Assembly: GCF_017873605.1 (NCBI RefSeq) | Contig: NZ_JAGGKI010000004.1 | Location: 186,001-250,000, forward strand | Reading direction: 5' to 3' | DNA: 64,000 bases | Source: Paenibacillus lactis | GTDB lineage: Bacteria; Bacillota; Bacilli; Paenibacillales; Paenibacillaceae | In this document: in pieces, positions 9,593 through 19,217 of the stretch | Numbering within the stretch: the stretch's first letter is position 1 | How the letters are laid out: each line of letters opens with the position of its first letter | Notes under the pieces: generated by a model | Seen by the model: the letters and a program-made list of their open reading frames with translations, nothing else | Database searches by the model: none | Told to the model about the DNA's origin: nothing | Position numbers and translations under genes: made by a program

Positions 9593-10195
9593 TTAGGCAA
9601 ACAGACGGGATGCGTGCTTCTTCTCGTAAGCGTCGATCTCGCTCTCGTGCTGGAGCGTCAAGCCGATATCGTCCAAGCCCTGAAGCAGAAACTGGCGGCG
9701 GTGCTCATCAAGGTCGAAGTCGATATGAAATCCTTGATTATCGGTAATCGTCTTGCTCTCAAGATCGACGTTCAGCTGATAACCGGCATTGGCATCGGTG
9801 CGCTGGAACAGCTCTTCCACCTGCTCCTCGGAAAGCTTGATCGGCAGAATGCCGTTCTTGAAGCAGTTGTTATAGAAAATATCGGCAAACGACGGTGCAA
9901 TGACAACGCGGAAGCCGTAATCCAGGATTGCCCAAGGCGCATGCTCCCGGGAGGAACCGCAGCCGAAGTTTGCCCGCGAAATCAGGATCGAAGCGCCTTG
10001 ATAACGCGGCTGGTTAAGCGGGAAACTTTCAATTTCCTCCCCCTGCTCGTCAAAGCGCCATTCATAGAACAGGAACTGCCCAAACCCTGTGCGCTCGATC
10101 CGTTTCAGAAATTGCTTAGGTATAATTGCGTCGGTATCGACATTCACGCGGTCGACAGGCGCCACGATACCGGTTAATTTCGTAAATGCTTGCAT
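9593..10195 (-). CDS. leuD: 3-isopropylmalate dehydratase small subunit
   Basis: The small (swivelling-domain) subunit of isopropylmalate isomerase, which interconverts 2- and 3-isopropylmalate in leucine synthesis. The 200-residue length is typical. Hallmarks are the N-terminal [20 protein letters not shown] and the substrate-loop motif [14 protein letters not shown]. It follows leuC by 19 bp on the same strand and is followed by a strong terminator. leuA, leuB and the ilv genes are not in the window, so here the isomerase genes form their own transcription unit. Confidence 0.97.
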   Translation of the reverse strand: MQAFTKLTGIVAPVDRVNVDTDAIIPKQFLKRIERTGFGQFLFYEWRFDEQGEEIESFPLNQPRYQGASILISRANFGCGSSREHAPWAILDYGFRVVIAPSFADIFYNNCFKNGILPIKLSEEQVEELFQRTDANAGYQLNVDLESKTITDNQGFHIDFDLDEHRRQFLLQGLDDIGLTLQHESEIDAYEKKHASRLFA

Positions 10196-10214
10196 ACGTT
10201 TCTCCTCCGTCCTC

Positions 10215-11639
<1,425 letters not shown>

Positions 11640-11737
11640 CAATATCACCCCATTGTTCTATCGTCCATTGACAGGATGACCGCCCTTGATCGCCTTGTGG
11701 TACAAGCTTTGCAGCGCATCATCCTTACGTTGATAGT

Positions 11738-11767
11738 AATATATCATTTCCATCTTCATTGTTCCAA
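11738..11767 (-). promoter_or_regulatory. Probable leuC promoter in the divergent leuC/lysR region
   Basis: On the minus strand TTGGAA (11762-11767) and TATATT (11738-11743) are separated by 18 bp. The opposite strand of the same interval carries a TATAAT (11770-11775) with a weak -35, a candidate lysR promoter, so the two promoters would overlap face to face. A regulator bound here could affect both. No transcript data support the exact sites. Confidence 0.5.
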
Positions 11768-11821
11768 GATATAATAACTATAGATGTAATAGGATACAGC
11801 TATAACGGGGTGATGATCTTC

Positions 11822-12751
11822 ATGGAACTTAGACAACTGCAATATACGCTGCAAATCGCAGCGGACAAGAACTTTTCCCGGGCCGCGGAGAAGCTCCACA
11901 TCGCCCAGCCCTCGCTGAGCCAGCAGCTGTCCAAGCTGGAGAAGGAGCTTGGCGTTCTGCTGTTTCAGCGCAACACCAGCTCGGTCGAGCTGACGCACGC
12001 AGGCGCAAGCTTTGTGGAGCATGCCCAGAAGATCATGGACGCGGTCGAGCAGCTGAAGCAGGAGATGTCCGACATTTCCCAGCTTCGCAAAGGCAAGGTC
12101 GTCGTCGGCAGCATGCCGATCACGGGGTCCCATCTGCTGCCAAGGGTTCTGCCGGCGTTCAAGAAAGGGTATCCGGATATTGAAATCACGCTCCTGGAGG
12201 ACACCTCCATGAACCTGGAGAAGCTGACGGCGAGCGGCAAGGCTGATCTGAGCCTGTTGGCGCTCCCGCTCACCGAGCCTTCGCTATCCTGGATTCCGAT
12301 CGGCGAAGAGATGATCGATCTCGCGGTTCCGCCGCAGCATAAGCTGGCACGGCGGGCGGCGCATGACCCGCTCCGGCCGATTTCCCTTGATGAAATCCGG
12401 GACGAGGAATTCGTGGTGCTGAAGAAGGGTCAGGGCTTTCGGAAGCTTACATTCGATATTTGCCGCGAAGCAGGCTTCGAGCCGAAGGTGGTGTTCGAGA
12501 GCAATAACATCGAAACCTTGCAGTCCCTGGTCGCTACGGGCATGGGGGTTACTCTAGTCCCGCGATTCATTGCCAGAGCGAAGCGAAGCGAGTTTATCCC
12601 CGTCTATCTGCCGCTTGCCGAGCCGGTCCCCAGCCGGACGCTAGTCGTTGCCTTCCGCAATGGACGGTATTTGTCGAAGGCGGCGGACGCCTTCATCGAT
12701 ACCTTCAAGCAGGTCATGGATAAACTCGTGGTGGAAAGCGTACGTGAGTAA
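11822..12751 (+). CDS. LysR-family transcriptional regulator
   Basis: A 309-residue LysR-type regulator. It has an N-terminal winged helix-turn-helix (about 1-60, MELRQLQYTLQIAADKNFSR then AAEKLHIAQPSLSQQLSKLE) and a periplasmic-binding-like effector domain (about 90-300). ATG 11822 is chosen because the LysR family consistently begins at this Met-Glu-Leu-Arg-Gln, and GGGGTGATG lies upstream; longer in-frame starts add a non-homologous tail. Its divergent position suggests that it controls leuCD and itself. The effector cannot be told from sequence. Confidence 0.93.
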   Translation: MELRQLQYTLQIAADKNFSRAAEKLHIAQPSLSQQLSKLEKELGVLLFQRNTSSVELTHAGASFVEHAQKIMDAVEQLKQEMSDISQLRKGKVVVGSMPITGSHLLPRVLPAFKKGYPDIEITLLEDTSMNLEKLTASGKADLSLLALPLTEPSLSWIPIGEEMIDLAVPPQHKLARRAAHDPLRPISLDEIRDEEFVVLKKGQGFRKLTFDICREAGFEPKVVFESNNIETLQSLVATGMGVTLVPRFIARAKRSEFIPVYLPLAEPVPSRTLVVAFRNGRYLSKAADAFIDTFKQVMDKLVVESVRE

Positions 12752-12815
12752 TCGGGAGTCCGTCCTGATTCATCCGAAATCGGAAACGGGTTCCTTCTAT
12801 TCGTATAAACCCGCA

Positions 12816-12867
12816 GCAAAGGGCCCTTGCCAAGGTCAATGACCTATAACAAGGGCCTGCTTTTTTT
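12816..12867 (+). terminator. Rho-independent terminator after the LysR gene
   Basis: An extended hairpin has GGCCCTTG pairing with CAAGGGCC and an inner GGTCA/TGACC stem, and ends in a run of T residues (12861-12867). It lies 65 bp past the LysR stop. Confidence 0.85.
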
Positions 12868-12946
12868 ATTTTTCTCTGTCCTAGTACCGTGCCTGCCATC
12901 CTAACCTGCGAAAGAGCGTCAGCTGCCGTGAATTTTGATCGGCGAG

Positions 12947-13132
12947 CTATTTTCGCAGATTGTGCTGGTCGATCATCCGATTTTGCTCATCCGCCGTGCG
13001 CGATTGATCTTGTAAGGACTCGTTCCTGCTGTTGCTTCCGCCGCCCGTTACTTGCTCGACGAAGCTGCGAAACTGCGCCTTCTGATCTTCCTGCTCAATG
13101 CCGCGGCTGTCGAATTGGTTGTTCTCTGCCAT
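12947..13132 (-). CDS. Small hydrophilic protein of unknown function
   Basis: A 61-residue, highly polar, Gln/Asn/Arg/Glu-rich protein (MAENNQFDSRGIEQEDQKAQ at the start) with no hydrophobic segment. ATG 13132 is preceded by an excellent GAGAGGAGG, which is the main reason to accept it as a real gene. The composition resembles small, probably disordered proteins that are common in spore-formers, but no named family is recognised. It is convergent with the LysR gene and separated from it by a terminator. Confidence 0.65.
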   Translation of the reverse strand: MAENNQFDSRGIEQEDQKAQFRSFVEQVTGGGSNSRNESLQDQSRTADEQNRMIDQHNLRK

Positions 13133-13250
13133 GCGTTCGAAAACCTCCTCTCAGTCGGATTACCCATAGTATACCCGCCTGACCGCATATGAAACTGAAA
13201 TTTCAGGTGCGCATCCTTGCTTTCTTTTGCTTTGGATTTTTGCAAAAACC

Positions 13251-14063
13251 TTACTTAAAATACAAGTGAGGCCTCCGGTCCTCGAACACCGGAATCCGCC
13301 CCTTCACTTCACCTGGTAGGGTGCAATCCAGCGTGCCGGTGACGATGGATTCCTCTTCACCGCCTTCGGCAATCACTTCACCCCAAGGATCGATCAGCAA
13401 GGAATGCCCGAAAAACTCCGTCTCTCCGCTGCGGCCGACCCGATTGCAGGCAACGACATACATTTGATTCTCGATAGCCCGGGCCGTCAGGAGCGTCCTC
13501 CAGTGATGGAGTCTCGGATGCGGCCACTCGGCCGGAACGAACAACACGTTCGCGCCTGCCAGCGCCAGCGTACGGGACAGCTCAGGAAATCGGACGTCAT
13601 AGCAGATCGATGCCCCGGCTTTCAAGCCCTCCAGATCAAAGGTGACCGCTTCCTCTCCGGCATGAAGAAACTTCTCTTCATCCATCAAACGGAACAGATG
13701 CATTTTCGAATACCTTGCGGTAATCTCGCCATCCCTTCCAAATACGTACATCGTGTTGTATATCCGATCGCCGATCTTCTCCGCTACCGATCCGCCTACG
13801 ATATGAACGCCATGCCGCTTGGCGAAGTCGCTCAGCCGCCGCTTCGTCTCCTCCCCGTTCGGGTCGGCAAGCTCTCCAATCCGGTCCAGCGCATACCCGG
13901 TATTCCACATTTCCGGCAGCACGATCACGTCCGGCCTTTCTTCTGCGGATACGGCCTTCTCCATCATCGCCGCCAAATGGTTCGTATTGGCGCCCGGTTC
14001 GCCTATCTCGATATAAGCTTGAATGAGCGCGATATTCAATTGAGGCTTAGCTCCTCCAGTCAC
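13251..14063 (-). CDS. mtnU: Carbon-nitrogen hydrolase, probable omega-amidase of methionine salvage
   Basis: A nitrilase-superfamily amidohydrolase. In B. subtilis mtnU (ykrU) lies next to mtnE and is thought to hydrolyse the 2-oxo amide left when glutamine is the amino donor. The 270-residue protein shows the catalytic triad Glu (VLPEMWNTGY), Lys (YSKMHLFR) and Cys (GASICYDVRFPEL). GTG 14063 is preceded by AAGGGGGAA. It is divergent from mtnE, and that neighbour is why I choose mtnU over a generic nitrilase name. The start is less certain than the family. Confidence 0.85.
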   Translation of the reverse strand: MTGGAKPQLNIALIQAYIEIGEPGANTNHLAAMMEKAVSAEERPDVIVLPEMWNTGYALDRIGELADPNGEETKRRLSDFAKRHGVHIVGGSVAEKIGDRIYNTMYVFGRDGEITARYSKMHLFRLMDEEKFLHAGEEAVTFDLEGLKAGASICYDVRFPELSRTLALAGANVLFVPAEWPHPRLHHWRTLLTARAIENQMYVVACNRVGRSGETEFFGHSLLIDPWGEVIAEGGEEESIVTGTLDCTLPGEVKGRIPVFEDRRPHLYFK

Positions 14064-14344
14064 TTTCGGTTCCCCCTTGTCATGCCTATATTCTTTTGAA
14101 TTAGGAATCAGGTCAAATACTCATGGTTTAGCGCAAGCGGTCCTTGTCCAAACGAACCCTCGGCTGTTCTTGACATCATCATAGCCCCGAAGGGCCTGCC
14201 GCCGCAACCCTGTACGCCATTTCCCTCTATACACCCCGGATAAATCGTGATAAATTAATGCTAATTGTTTTAAGACCGCTGATACAACCATGCATAATGA
14301 AGGGGAATCAAGCGCAATTCAATAACCGGAGTGATGAATCCGCC
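14064..14344. other. Divergent mtnU/mtnE intergenic region
   Basis: A 281-bp interval that must carry both promoters. A TTGACA at about 14173 lacks a clear -10 partner. I looked for a SAM (S-box) riboswitch, which controls some mtn genes in B. subtilis, and found only scattered partial resemblances (a CGCAACC at about 14202 and a TGCTAATT at about 14259) without the intervening helices or a terminator. No regulatory RNA is called. Confidence 0.5.
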
Positions 14345-15535
14345 ATGAGCAAACCTAATCAACCATTCCATATCGAGCCGGCCGAGATAATGCCGACGCT
14401 GCCGACCCAGTTTTTCGCGACGCTGGTCTCGAATGTCAACAGGCAGGTGGCCCAGGGTCACGACGTCATTAATCTCGGCCAGGGGAATCCCGATCAGCCG
14501 ACGCCTCCTCATATCGTGGCAAGCCTGAAGGAGGCAGCCGACAATCCTCAATATCATAAATACTCGCCGTTTACCGGCTATTCGTTTCTTAAGGAAGCGA
14601 TTGCCCATCGTTATAAGGAGGATTATAACGTGGATCTGGATCCGGAAACCGAGGTCGCCATTCTGTTCGGCGGAAAGACCGGGCTCGTCCAGCTCCCGCA
14701 AGTGCTCCTTAATCCCGGGGACGTCTGTCTCGTGCCCGATCCGGGTTATCCGGATTACTGGTCCGGCGTTGCTCTTGCCCGCGCTGAAATGAAGTTTATG
14801 CCGCTTACGGCGGACAACGGCTTTCTTCCCGATTATAGCCGCATCGCCCCGTCCGACCGGGAGCGGGCTAAGCTGATGTTCCTGAACTATCCGAACAACC
14901 CGACCTCGGCGGTAGCTCCCCTGTCCTTTTACGAGGAGACCGTGGACTTTGCCGCAAAGCACGGAATCGTTGTGGCCAGCGATTTCGCTTACGGCGCGAT
15001 CGGCTTCGACGGCAAGCAGCCTGTCAGCTTTCTGCAGGCTGAGGGAGCCAAGGACGTCGGCGTGGAGTTCTATACGCTGTCCAAAACGTATAATATGGCC
15101 GGCTGGCGGGTTGGCTTCGCTCTCGGGAACGCGAAGATCATCTCGTTGATCAACCTGCTTCAGGACCATATTTACGTCAGCTTGTTCGGAGGAATTCAGG
15201 CAGCAGCGGCTACTGCCCTGACTGCCCCCCAGGATTGCGTCCAAACGCTGGTAAGCCGTTATCAAAGCCGGCGGGACGCATTCTTCGCAGCGTTGTCGGA
15301 GATCGGCTGGGATGCGCCGAAGCCGGCAGGCTCGTTCTTTAGCTGGCTGCCTGTTCCCAAGGGCTATACGTCCGTTGCGTTTGCAAACCTGCTCCTTGAG
15401 GAAGCCAAGGTTGCCGTTGCCCCGGGAGTCGGTTTCGGCGATCACGGCGAAGGGTATGTCCGCGTCGGTCTGCTGAGCAGTGAGGAGCGGATGCAGGAAG
15501 CGGCATATCGAATCGGCAAGCTGGGCCTCTTCTAG
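14345..15535 (+). CDS. mtnE: Methionine-salvage aminotransferase (2-oxo-4-methylthiobutanoate to methionine)
   Basis: A PLP-dependent class I/II aminotransferase catalysing the last salvage step, transamination of 2-oxo-4-methylthiobutanoate to methionine. The 396-residue protein closely resembles B. subtilis MtnE (YkrV) throughout: GHDVINLGQGNPDQPTPPHI, VPDPGYPDYWSGVALA and FLNYPNNPTSAVA, with the PLP lysine in YTLSKTYNMAGWRVGFA. I chose ATG 14345 over an upstream in-frame ATG at 14258 because the conserved region begins soon after it and GGAGTGA is upstream. The stop is only 17 bp before the promoter of the T-box-led proB unit; no strong terminator separates them, so read-through is possible. 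Confidence 0.93.
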   Translation: MSKPNQPFHIEPAEIMPTLPTQFFATLVSNVNRQVAQGHDVINLGQGNPDQPTPPHIVASLKEAADNPQYHKYSPFTGYSFLKEAIAHRYKEDYNVDLDPETEVAILFGGKTGLVQLPQVLLNPGDVCLVPDPGYPDYWSGVALARAEMKFMPLTADNGFLPDYSRIAPSDRERAKLMFLNYPNNPTSAVAPLSFYEETVDFAAKHGIVVASDFAYGAIGFDGKQPVSFLQAEGAKDVGVEFYTLSKTYNMAGWRVGFALGNAKIISLINLLQDHIYVSLFGGIQAAAATALTAPQDCVQTLVSRYQSRRDAFFAALSEIGWDAPKPAGSFFSWLPVPKGYTSVAFANLLLEEAKVAVAPGVGFGDHGEGYVRVGLLSSEERMQEAAYRIGKLGLF

Positions 15536-15551
15536 AAGCTTCGTTTTTGCT

Positions 15552-15580
15552 TTGAAAAAACGGCATCAATATGATATTCT
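15552..15580 (+). promoter_or_regulatory. Probable sigma-A promoter of the T-box/proBAC-mtnWXB unit
   Basis: TTGAAA (15552-15557) and TATTCT (15575-15580) are separated by exactly 17 bp, and the T-box leader begins just downstream. Confidence 0.7.
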
Positions 15581-15586
15581 TGCAAT

Positions 15587-15850
15587 ACATGAACATTGAA
15601 TCGTCAAACGCGATGACGGGACCAGTACGAAAGCATACGGCGCGCAAACCAGAGAACGAGCTCCACTGGCTGAGAGGGCTCGGCGCGGCCCCTTTCCGAA
15701 ACCTACCCCCGAGCGGCCTGCTTCAAGCAGGACAGCGCCTTCTGTTACAAGGCCAAAGCCGGATGGGCATGAAATAGCTCATCAATAAAGGTGGTACCGC
15801 GGAAGACTAGCTTTCGTCCTTTTTCAAGGACGGAAGTTTTTTTATTTCTA
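15587..15850 (+). ncRNA. T-box riboswitch leader, probably tRNA-Pro specific
   Basis: A T-box leader that senses uncharged tRNA and controls a transcription terminator. The hallmark AGGTGGTACCGCGG is at 15789-15802. It is followed by a terminator hairpin (CTTTCGTCCTT pairing with AAGGACGGAAG, about 15811-15836) and a long T-run (15837-15843). Stem I features include GCTGAGAGGG (15669-15678). In the putative specifier loop GAAACCTACC (15698-15707), the triplet CCT (15702-15704) is a proline codon followed by A, as is usual for specifiers. Proline specificity agrees with the proB and proA genes downstream. The 5' end is inferred from the promoter, and the specifier call is less sure than the T-box identity. 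Confidence 0.93.
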
Positions 15851-15906
15851 TGATCATGCATCCATCAATGCTAGAGACTAAAAATACGTACAAGGAAGTG
15901 ATTGCG

Positions 15907-17010
15907 ATGAGCTCACGCATCGTCGTCAAGATCGGAAGCAGCTCCCTCACAACCGAGGAAGGCGGCTTGAATCTGGATTCCGTCGCCTTCTTCGCTGCCG
16001 AGCTGGCAGCCCTGCGCGGTGCCGGCCATGAGGTTCTCCTCGTGACCTCCGGCGCGGTTGCCGCAGGCTTCCGGGAGATCGGCTATGAGAGCAGGCCGAA
16101 GCTGCTTCATGAGAAGCAGGCCGCGGCTGCGCTCGGCCAGGCGCTGCTGATGAGGGCATACCAGAATGCCCTAGCGGAGCACCGGCTGAAGGCGGCGCAG
16201 ATTTTGCTGACCCGGACTGATTTTGCGAACCGGAAGCGCATGAACAATGCGAATATGACCATTTCGGAGCTGCTGAAGCAGGGCATCATACCGATCATTA
16301 ACGAGAATGACACCGTCTCGATTGATGAGCTGAAATTCGGAGACAATGATACGCTTTCCGCCCTCGTGGCTAACCTCGTTCGAGCGCAGCAGCTCATCAT
16401 CCTGACGGATACCGACGGGTTGTATACGGCGGATCCGCGCAAATCTCCCGATGCCACCCGGTATGAGGAGATCGAGGAAATTACCGAAGAGATATACGGC
16501 ATGGCCGGAGGCGCAGGCACCAGCGTCGGTACCGGCGGGATGCGTTCCAAGATCGACGCAGCCAAAATCGCAACGCGCGGCGGCGTTCCGGTCTTCATCG
16601 GAAGAGCGGACGCGGCGGGAGATCTGCTGCTGGCCTACGAGCATCAGGGGAAGGGCACGTATTTCGCAACACAACTCTCCTCTCTGCCGATGAAAAAACA
16701 GTGGCTAGGCTTTATGTCATCTCCCTTGGGACGGATCATCGTCGATGAGGGCGCGGAGGAAGCGCTCCTTCACGGCGGGCACAGCCTGCTGCCGGTCGGC
16801 ATCAAGCGGCTGGAAGGCAGCTTCCATGCCGGAGATGTCGTCGAAGTGCTGAACATGAACCGGGAACGGCTCGGAAGGGGCATCGTCAATTATGACGAGG
16901 AGCAGCTGCAGGCCGTCATCGGCTTGCCGAGCAGCCGCGTGTTCGAGCTGATCGGCGACGTGCACCGGCTTGAGGTGATTCACCGGGACGAATGGATTAC
17001 CCTGAAATAA
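15907..17010 (+). CDS. proB: Glutamate 5-kinase
   Basis: The first enzyme of proline synthesis: ATP-dependent phosphorylation of glutamate. The 367-residue protein has an amino-acid-kinase domain (about 1-250: IVVKIGSSSLT, IIPIINENDTVS, FGDNDTLSALVA, TDTDGLYTADPR) and a C-terminal PUA domain (about 275-360). ATG 15907 is preceded by AAGGAAGTGA; an upstream in-frame ATG at 15850 abuts the terminator T-run of the T-box and is not used. It is the first gene after the T-box and so is expected to respond to proline starvation. Confidence 0.97.
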   Translation: MSSRIVVKIGSSSLTTEEGGLNLDSVAFFAAELAALRGAGHEVLLVTSGAVAAGFREIGYESRPKLLHEKQAAAALGQALLMRAYQNALAEHRLKAAQILLTRTDFANRKRMNNANMTISELLKQGIIPIINENDTVSIDELKFGDNDTLSALVANLVRAQQLIILTDTDGLYTADPRKSPDATRYEEIEEITEEIYGMAGGAGTSVGTGGMRSKIDAAKIATRGGVPVFIGRADAAGDLLLAYEHQGKGTYFATQLSSLPMKKQWLGFMSSPLGRIIVDEGAEEALLHGGHSLLPVGIKRLEGSFHAGDVVEVLNMNRERLGRGIVNYDEEQLQAVIGLPSSRVFELIGDVHRLEVIHRDEWITLK

Positions 17011-17057
17011 CGATGATTGGATCATAACGATCGCTTGATTATAAGGAGGAATGAACC

Positions 17058-18305
17058 GTGAGTGAAGTAAGGGAAAAAGCACAGCTTGCCAAACAAACCG
17101 CCGCCGTGCTCGGCAAGCTGACCACGAATGAAAAGAATAAGGCTCTGCTTGAAATGGCCGACGCGCTGATCGCGCGCGCCAGTGATATCATGGAGGCGAA
17201 TGCCGAAGACCTCCGGCGCGGCAAGGAGAACGGAACGTCCTCCTCCCTGCTGGACCGGCTTGCGCTGAATGAAGAACGGATCCTCGGCATTGCCGAGGGG
17301 CTGCGGCAGATCGTGGAGCTTCCGGACCCGATCGGCGACACGCTCGAGACGATTGAGCGTCCGAACGGCCTGCATATTGTAAAGAAACGCGTCCCTCTCG
17401 GCGTCATCGGCATCATCTATGAAGCCCGCCCGAATGTAACGGTGGACGCGGCGGGACTCTGTCTAAAGACGGGCAACGCCGTCGTGCTCCGCGGGGGCTC
17501 CTCCGCTCTCTCGTCCAACCGCAAAATCGTGGAGGTCCTCCACGAAGCGATGGAGCGGACCGCGCTCCCTGCGGCATCCCTGCAGCTCATCGAGGACGCG
17601 AACCGCTCGTCCGTTGACGAGATGCTGAAGCTGAACGGGCTGCTCGATGTCATTATTCCTCGCGGAGGCAGCTCGCTGATTCAGAATGTCGTTATGAATT
17701 CCACCGTGCCCGTCATTGAAACAGGTGCCGGCATCTGCCATACGTATATCGACGAGTCGGCTCAGCCCGACATGGCTGCCGCGATCAGCCTCAATGCCAA
17801 GGTTCAGCGCCCTTCGGTCTGCAATGCGATGGAGACGCTGCTCGTCCATGAGGCGTTTGCCAAATCCCATCTTCATTCCTTGGCCGAAGCCTTCAAGGAA
17901 CGGAATGTAGAGCTTCGCGGCTGCGCGCGCACGCTGTCTTATGCACCTTGGGCCCGCGAAGCCTCTTCCGAGGATTATGCGACCGAGTACAACGACTATG
18001 TTTTAAATGTTAAAATCGTGGACGATCTCGATCAGGCTCTCGCGCACATTGCAGAATACGGCACCAAGCATTCCGAATGCATTGTGACGGAGAATGGGCA
18101 GAATGCCGAGCGCTTCCTTCAGGAAGTCGATGCCGCCGCCGTGTATCATAATGCGTCGACGCGCTTTACCGACGGATTCGAATTCGGCTTCGGGGCCGAA
18201 ATCGGTATCAGCACCCAGAAGCTGCACGCCCGGGGACCTATGGGCCTTCCTGCGCTTACTTCCTCCAAATATGTTATTATCGGTAGTGGCCAAATACGAG
18301 AATAA
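17058..18305 (+). CDS. proA: Gamma-glutamyl phosphate reductase
   Basis: The second proline-pathway enzyme: NADPH-dependent reduction of gamma-glutamyl phosphate to the semialdehyde. The 415-residue protein of the aldehyde-dehydrogenase superfamily has its catalytic Cys in VQRPSVCNAMETLLVH, plus LGVIGIIYEARPNVTVDA and FGAEIGISTQKLHARGPMG. GTG 17058 follows AAGGAGGA. It lies 47 bp after proB. Confidence 0.97.
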   Translation: MSEVREKAQLAKQTAAVLGKLTTNEKNKALLEMADALIARASDIMEANAEDLRRGKENGTSSSLLDRLALNEERILGIAEGLRQIVELPDPIGDTLETIERPNGLHIVKKRVPLGVIGIIYEARPNVTVDAAGLCLKTGNAVVLRGGSSALSSNRKIVEVLHEAMERTALPAASLQLIEDANRSSVDEMLKLNGLLDVIIPRGGSSLIQNVVMNSTVPVIETGAGICHTYIDESAQPDMAAAISLNAKVQRPSVCNAMETLLVHEAFAKSHLHSLAEAFKERNVELRGCARTLSYAPWAREASSEDYATEYNDYVLNVKIVDDLDQALAHIAEYGTKHSECIVTENGQNAERFLQEVDAAAVYHNASTRFTDGFEFGFGAEIGISTQKLHARGPMGLPALTSSKYVIIGSGQIRE

Positions 18306-18347
18306 AAATACATTCATTCATATCATCCATGAAGGAGGAAACCTACT

Positions 18348-19217
18348 ATGTGCCAAACCCCACAGAACCGCCCGCTGATCGATAAAGCCATTACATTTTA
18401 CGGGGCGGGCTCGATGGCTGAAGCGATCGTGAAGGGCCTTGTAACCCGCCATGTCGTACAGCCCGAGCGCATTACGATGCTGAACCGCAGCAATGTCCAG
18501 CGTCTCGAGGAGCTCAGTCAACGCTACGGCGTCCAGTTTAACAGCGATGCGGACGCGAAACATCAAATTCTCAAAACCTCCCCAGTCATCGTGCTGGCCA
18601 TGAAACCAAAGGATGCTGCAAAGGTATTGAAGGAGCTAGGGTCGATGCTGTCCGCCGATCAGCTGATCATTTCGGTCATTGCCGGCCTCTCGATTCATAC
18701 GACCCAAACGCTGCTCGGCACGAATCAGCCAATAACACGCACGATGCCGAATACGTCCGCTTCGATCGGACTGGGCTCGACCGGCATCTCCTTCTCCAAG
18801 GAAATCAGCGAGGAGCAGCGCCAGCTCGTCCTTACATTATTTGAAGCGGTGGGCCAGGTGACCGTCATTGAAGAGGAGAAAATGGACATTCTTACCGGCA
18901 TCTCGGGAAGCGGTCCAGCTTACTTCTACTATATGATGGAAGCGATGACGGCTGCCGGCATCCGCGGCGGCTTATCGCCTGAACAAAGCCGCGACCTGAC
19001 GCTCCAGACGATTCTGGGCGCAGCCCGAATGGTGCAGCAAACCGGCGAGCAGCCGGCAGCCCTACGGGCAAAAATCACATCGCCGAACGGCTCCACGCAA
19101 GCAGCCCTTGAAACGCTGGACCGCGGCGATTTCTTCGAGACGGTCATCGCTGCCGTCAACCGCTGCGCAGAGCGCTCCAAAGAAATGGGCGCGATGCTGA
19201 AGGAGCAAGCCCTATGA
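18348..19217 (+). CDS. proC: Pyrroline-5-carboxylate reductase
   Basis: The last step of proline synthesis: NAD(P)H reduction of pyrroline-5-carboxylate. The 289-residue protein has a Rossmann motif FYGAGSMAEAIVKGL, TRTMPNTSASIG, GISGSGPAYFYYMMEAM and ITSPNGSTQAALETL. ATG 18348 follows AAGGAGGAAACC. It starts 42 bp after proA and its stop overlaps the mtnW start (ATGA at 19214), so translation of mtnW is likely coupled to proC. That joins the proline genes to methionine salvage. Confidence 0.96.
   Translation: MCQTPQNRPLIDKAITFYGAGSMAEAIVKGLVTRHVVQPERITMLNRSNVQRLEELSQRYGVQFNSDADAKHQILKTSPVIVLAMKPKDAAKVLKELGSMLSADQLIISVIAGLSIHTTQTLLGTNQPITRTMPNTSASIGLGSTGISFSKEISEEQRQLVLTLFEAVGQVTVIEEEKMDILTGISGSGPAYFYYMMEAMTAAGIRGGLSPEQSRDLTLQTILGAARMVQQTGEQPAALRAKITSPNGSTQAALETLDRGDFFETVIAAVNRCAERSKEMGAMLKEQAL

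Noticed and set aside
14100..14344. Possible SAM (S-box) riboswitch before mtnE
   Set aside because: Only isolated consensus fragments (CGCAACC, TGCTAATT) occur. The helix order, the GGCCC/ATGAA core and a terminator are missing. A covariance-model search would settle it.
14270..15445. A 391-codon open frame on the minus strand
   Set aside because: Antisense to mtnE, whose motifs are clear; the composition is Arg/Leu-rich and without domains.
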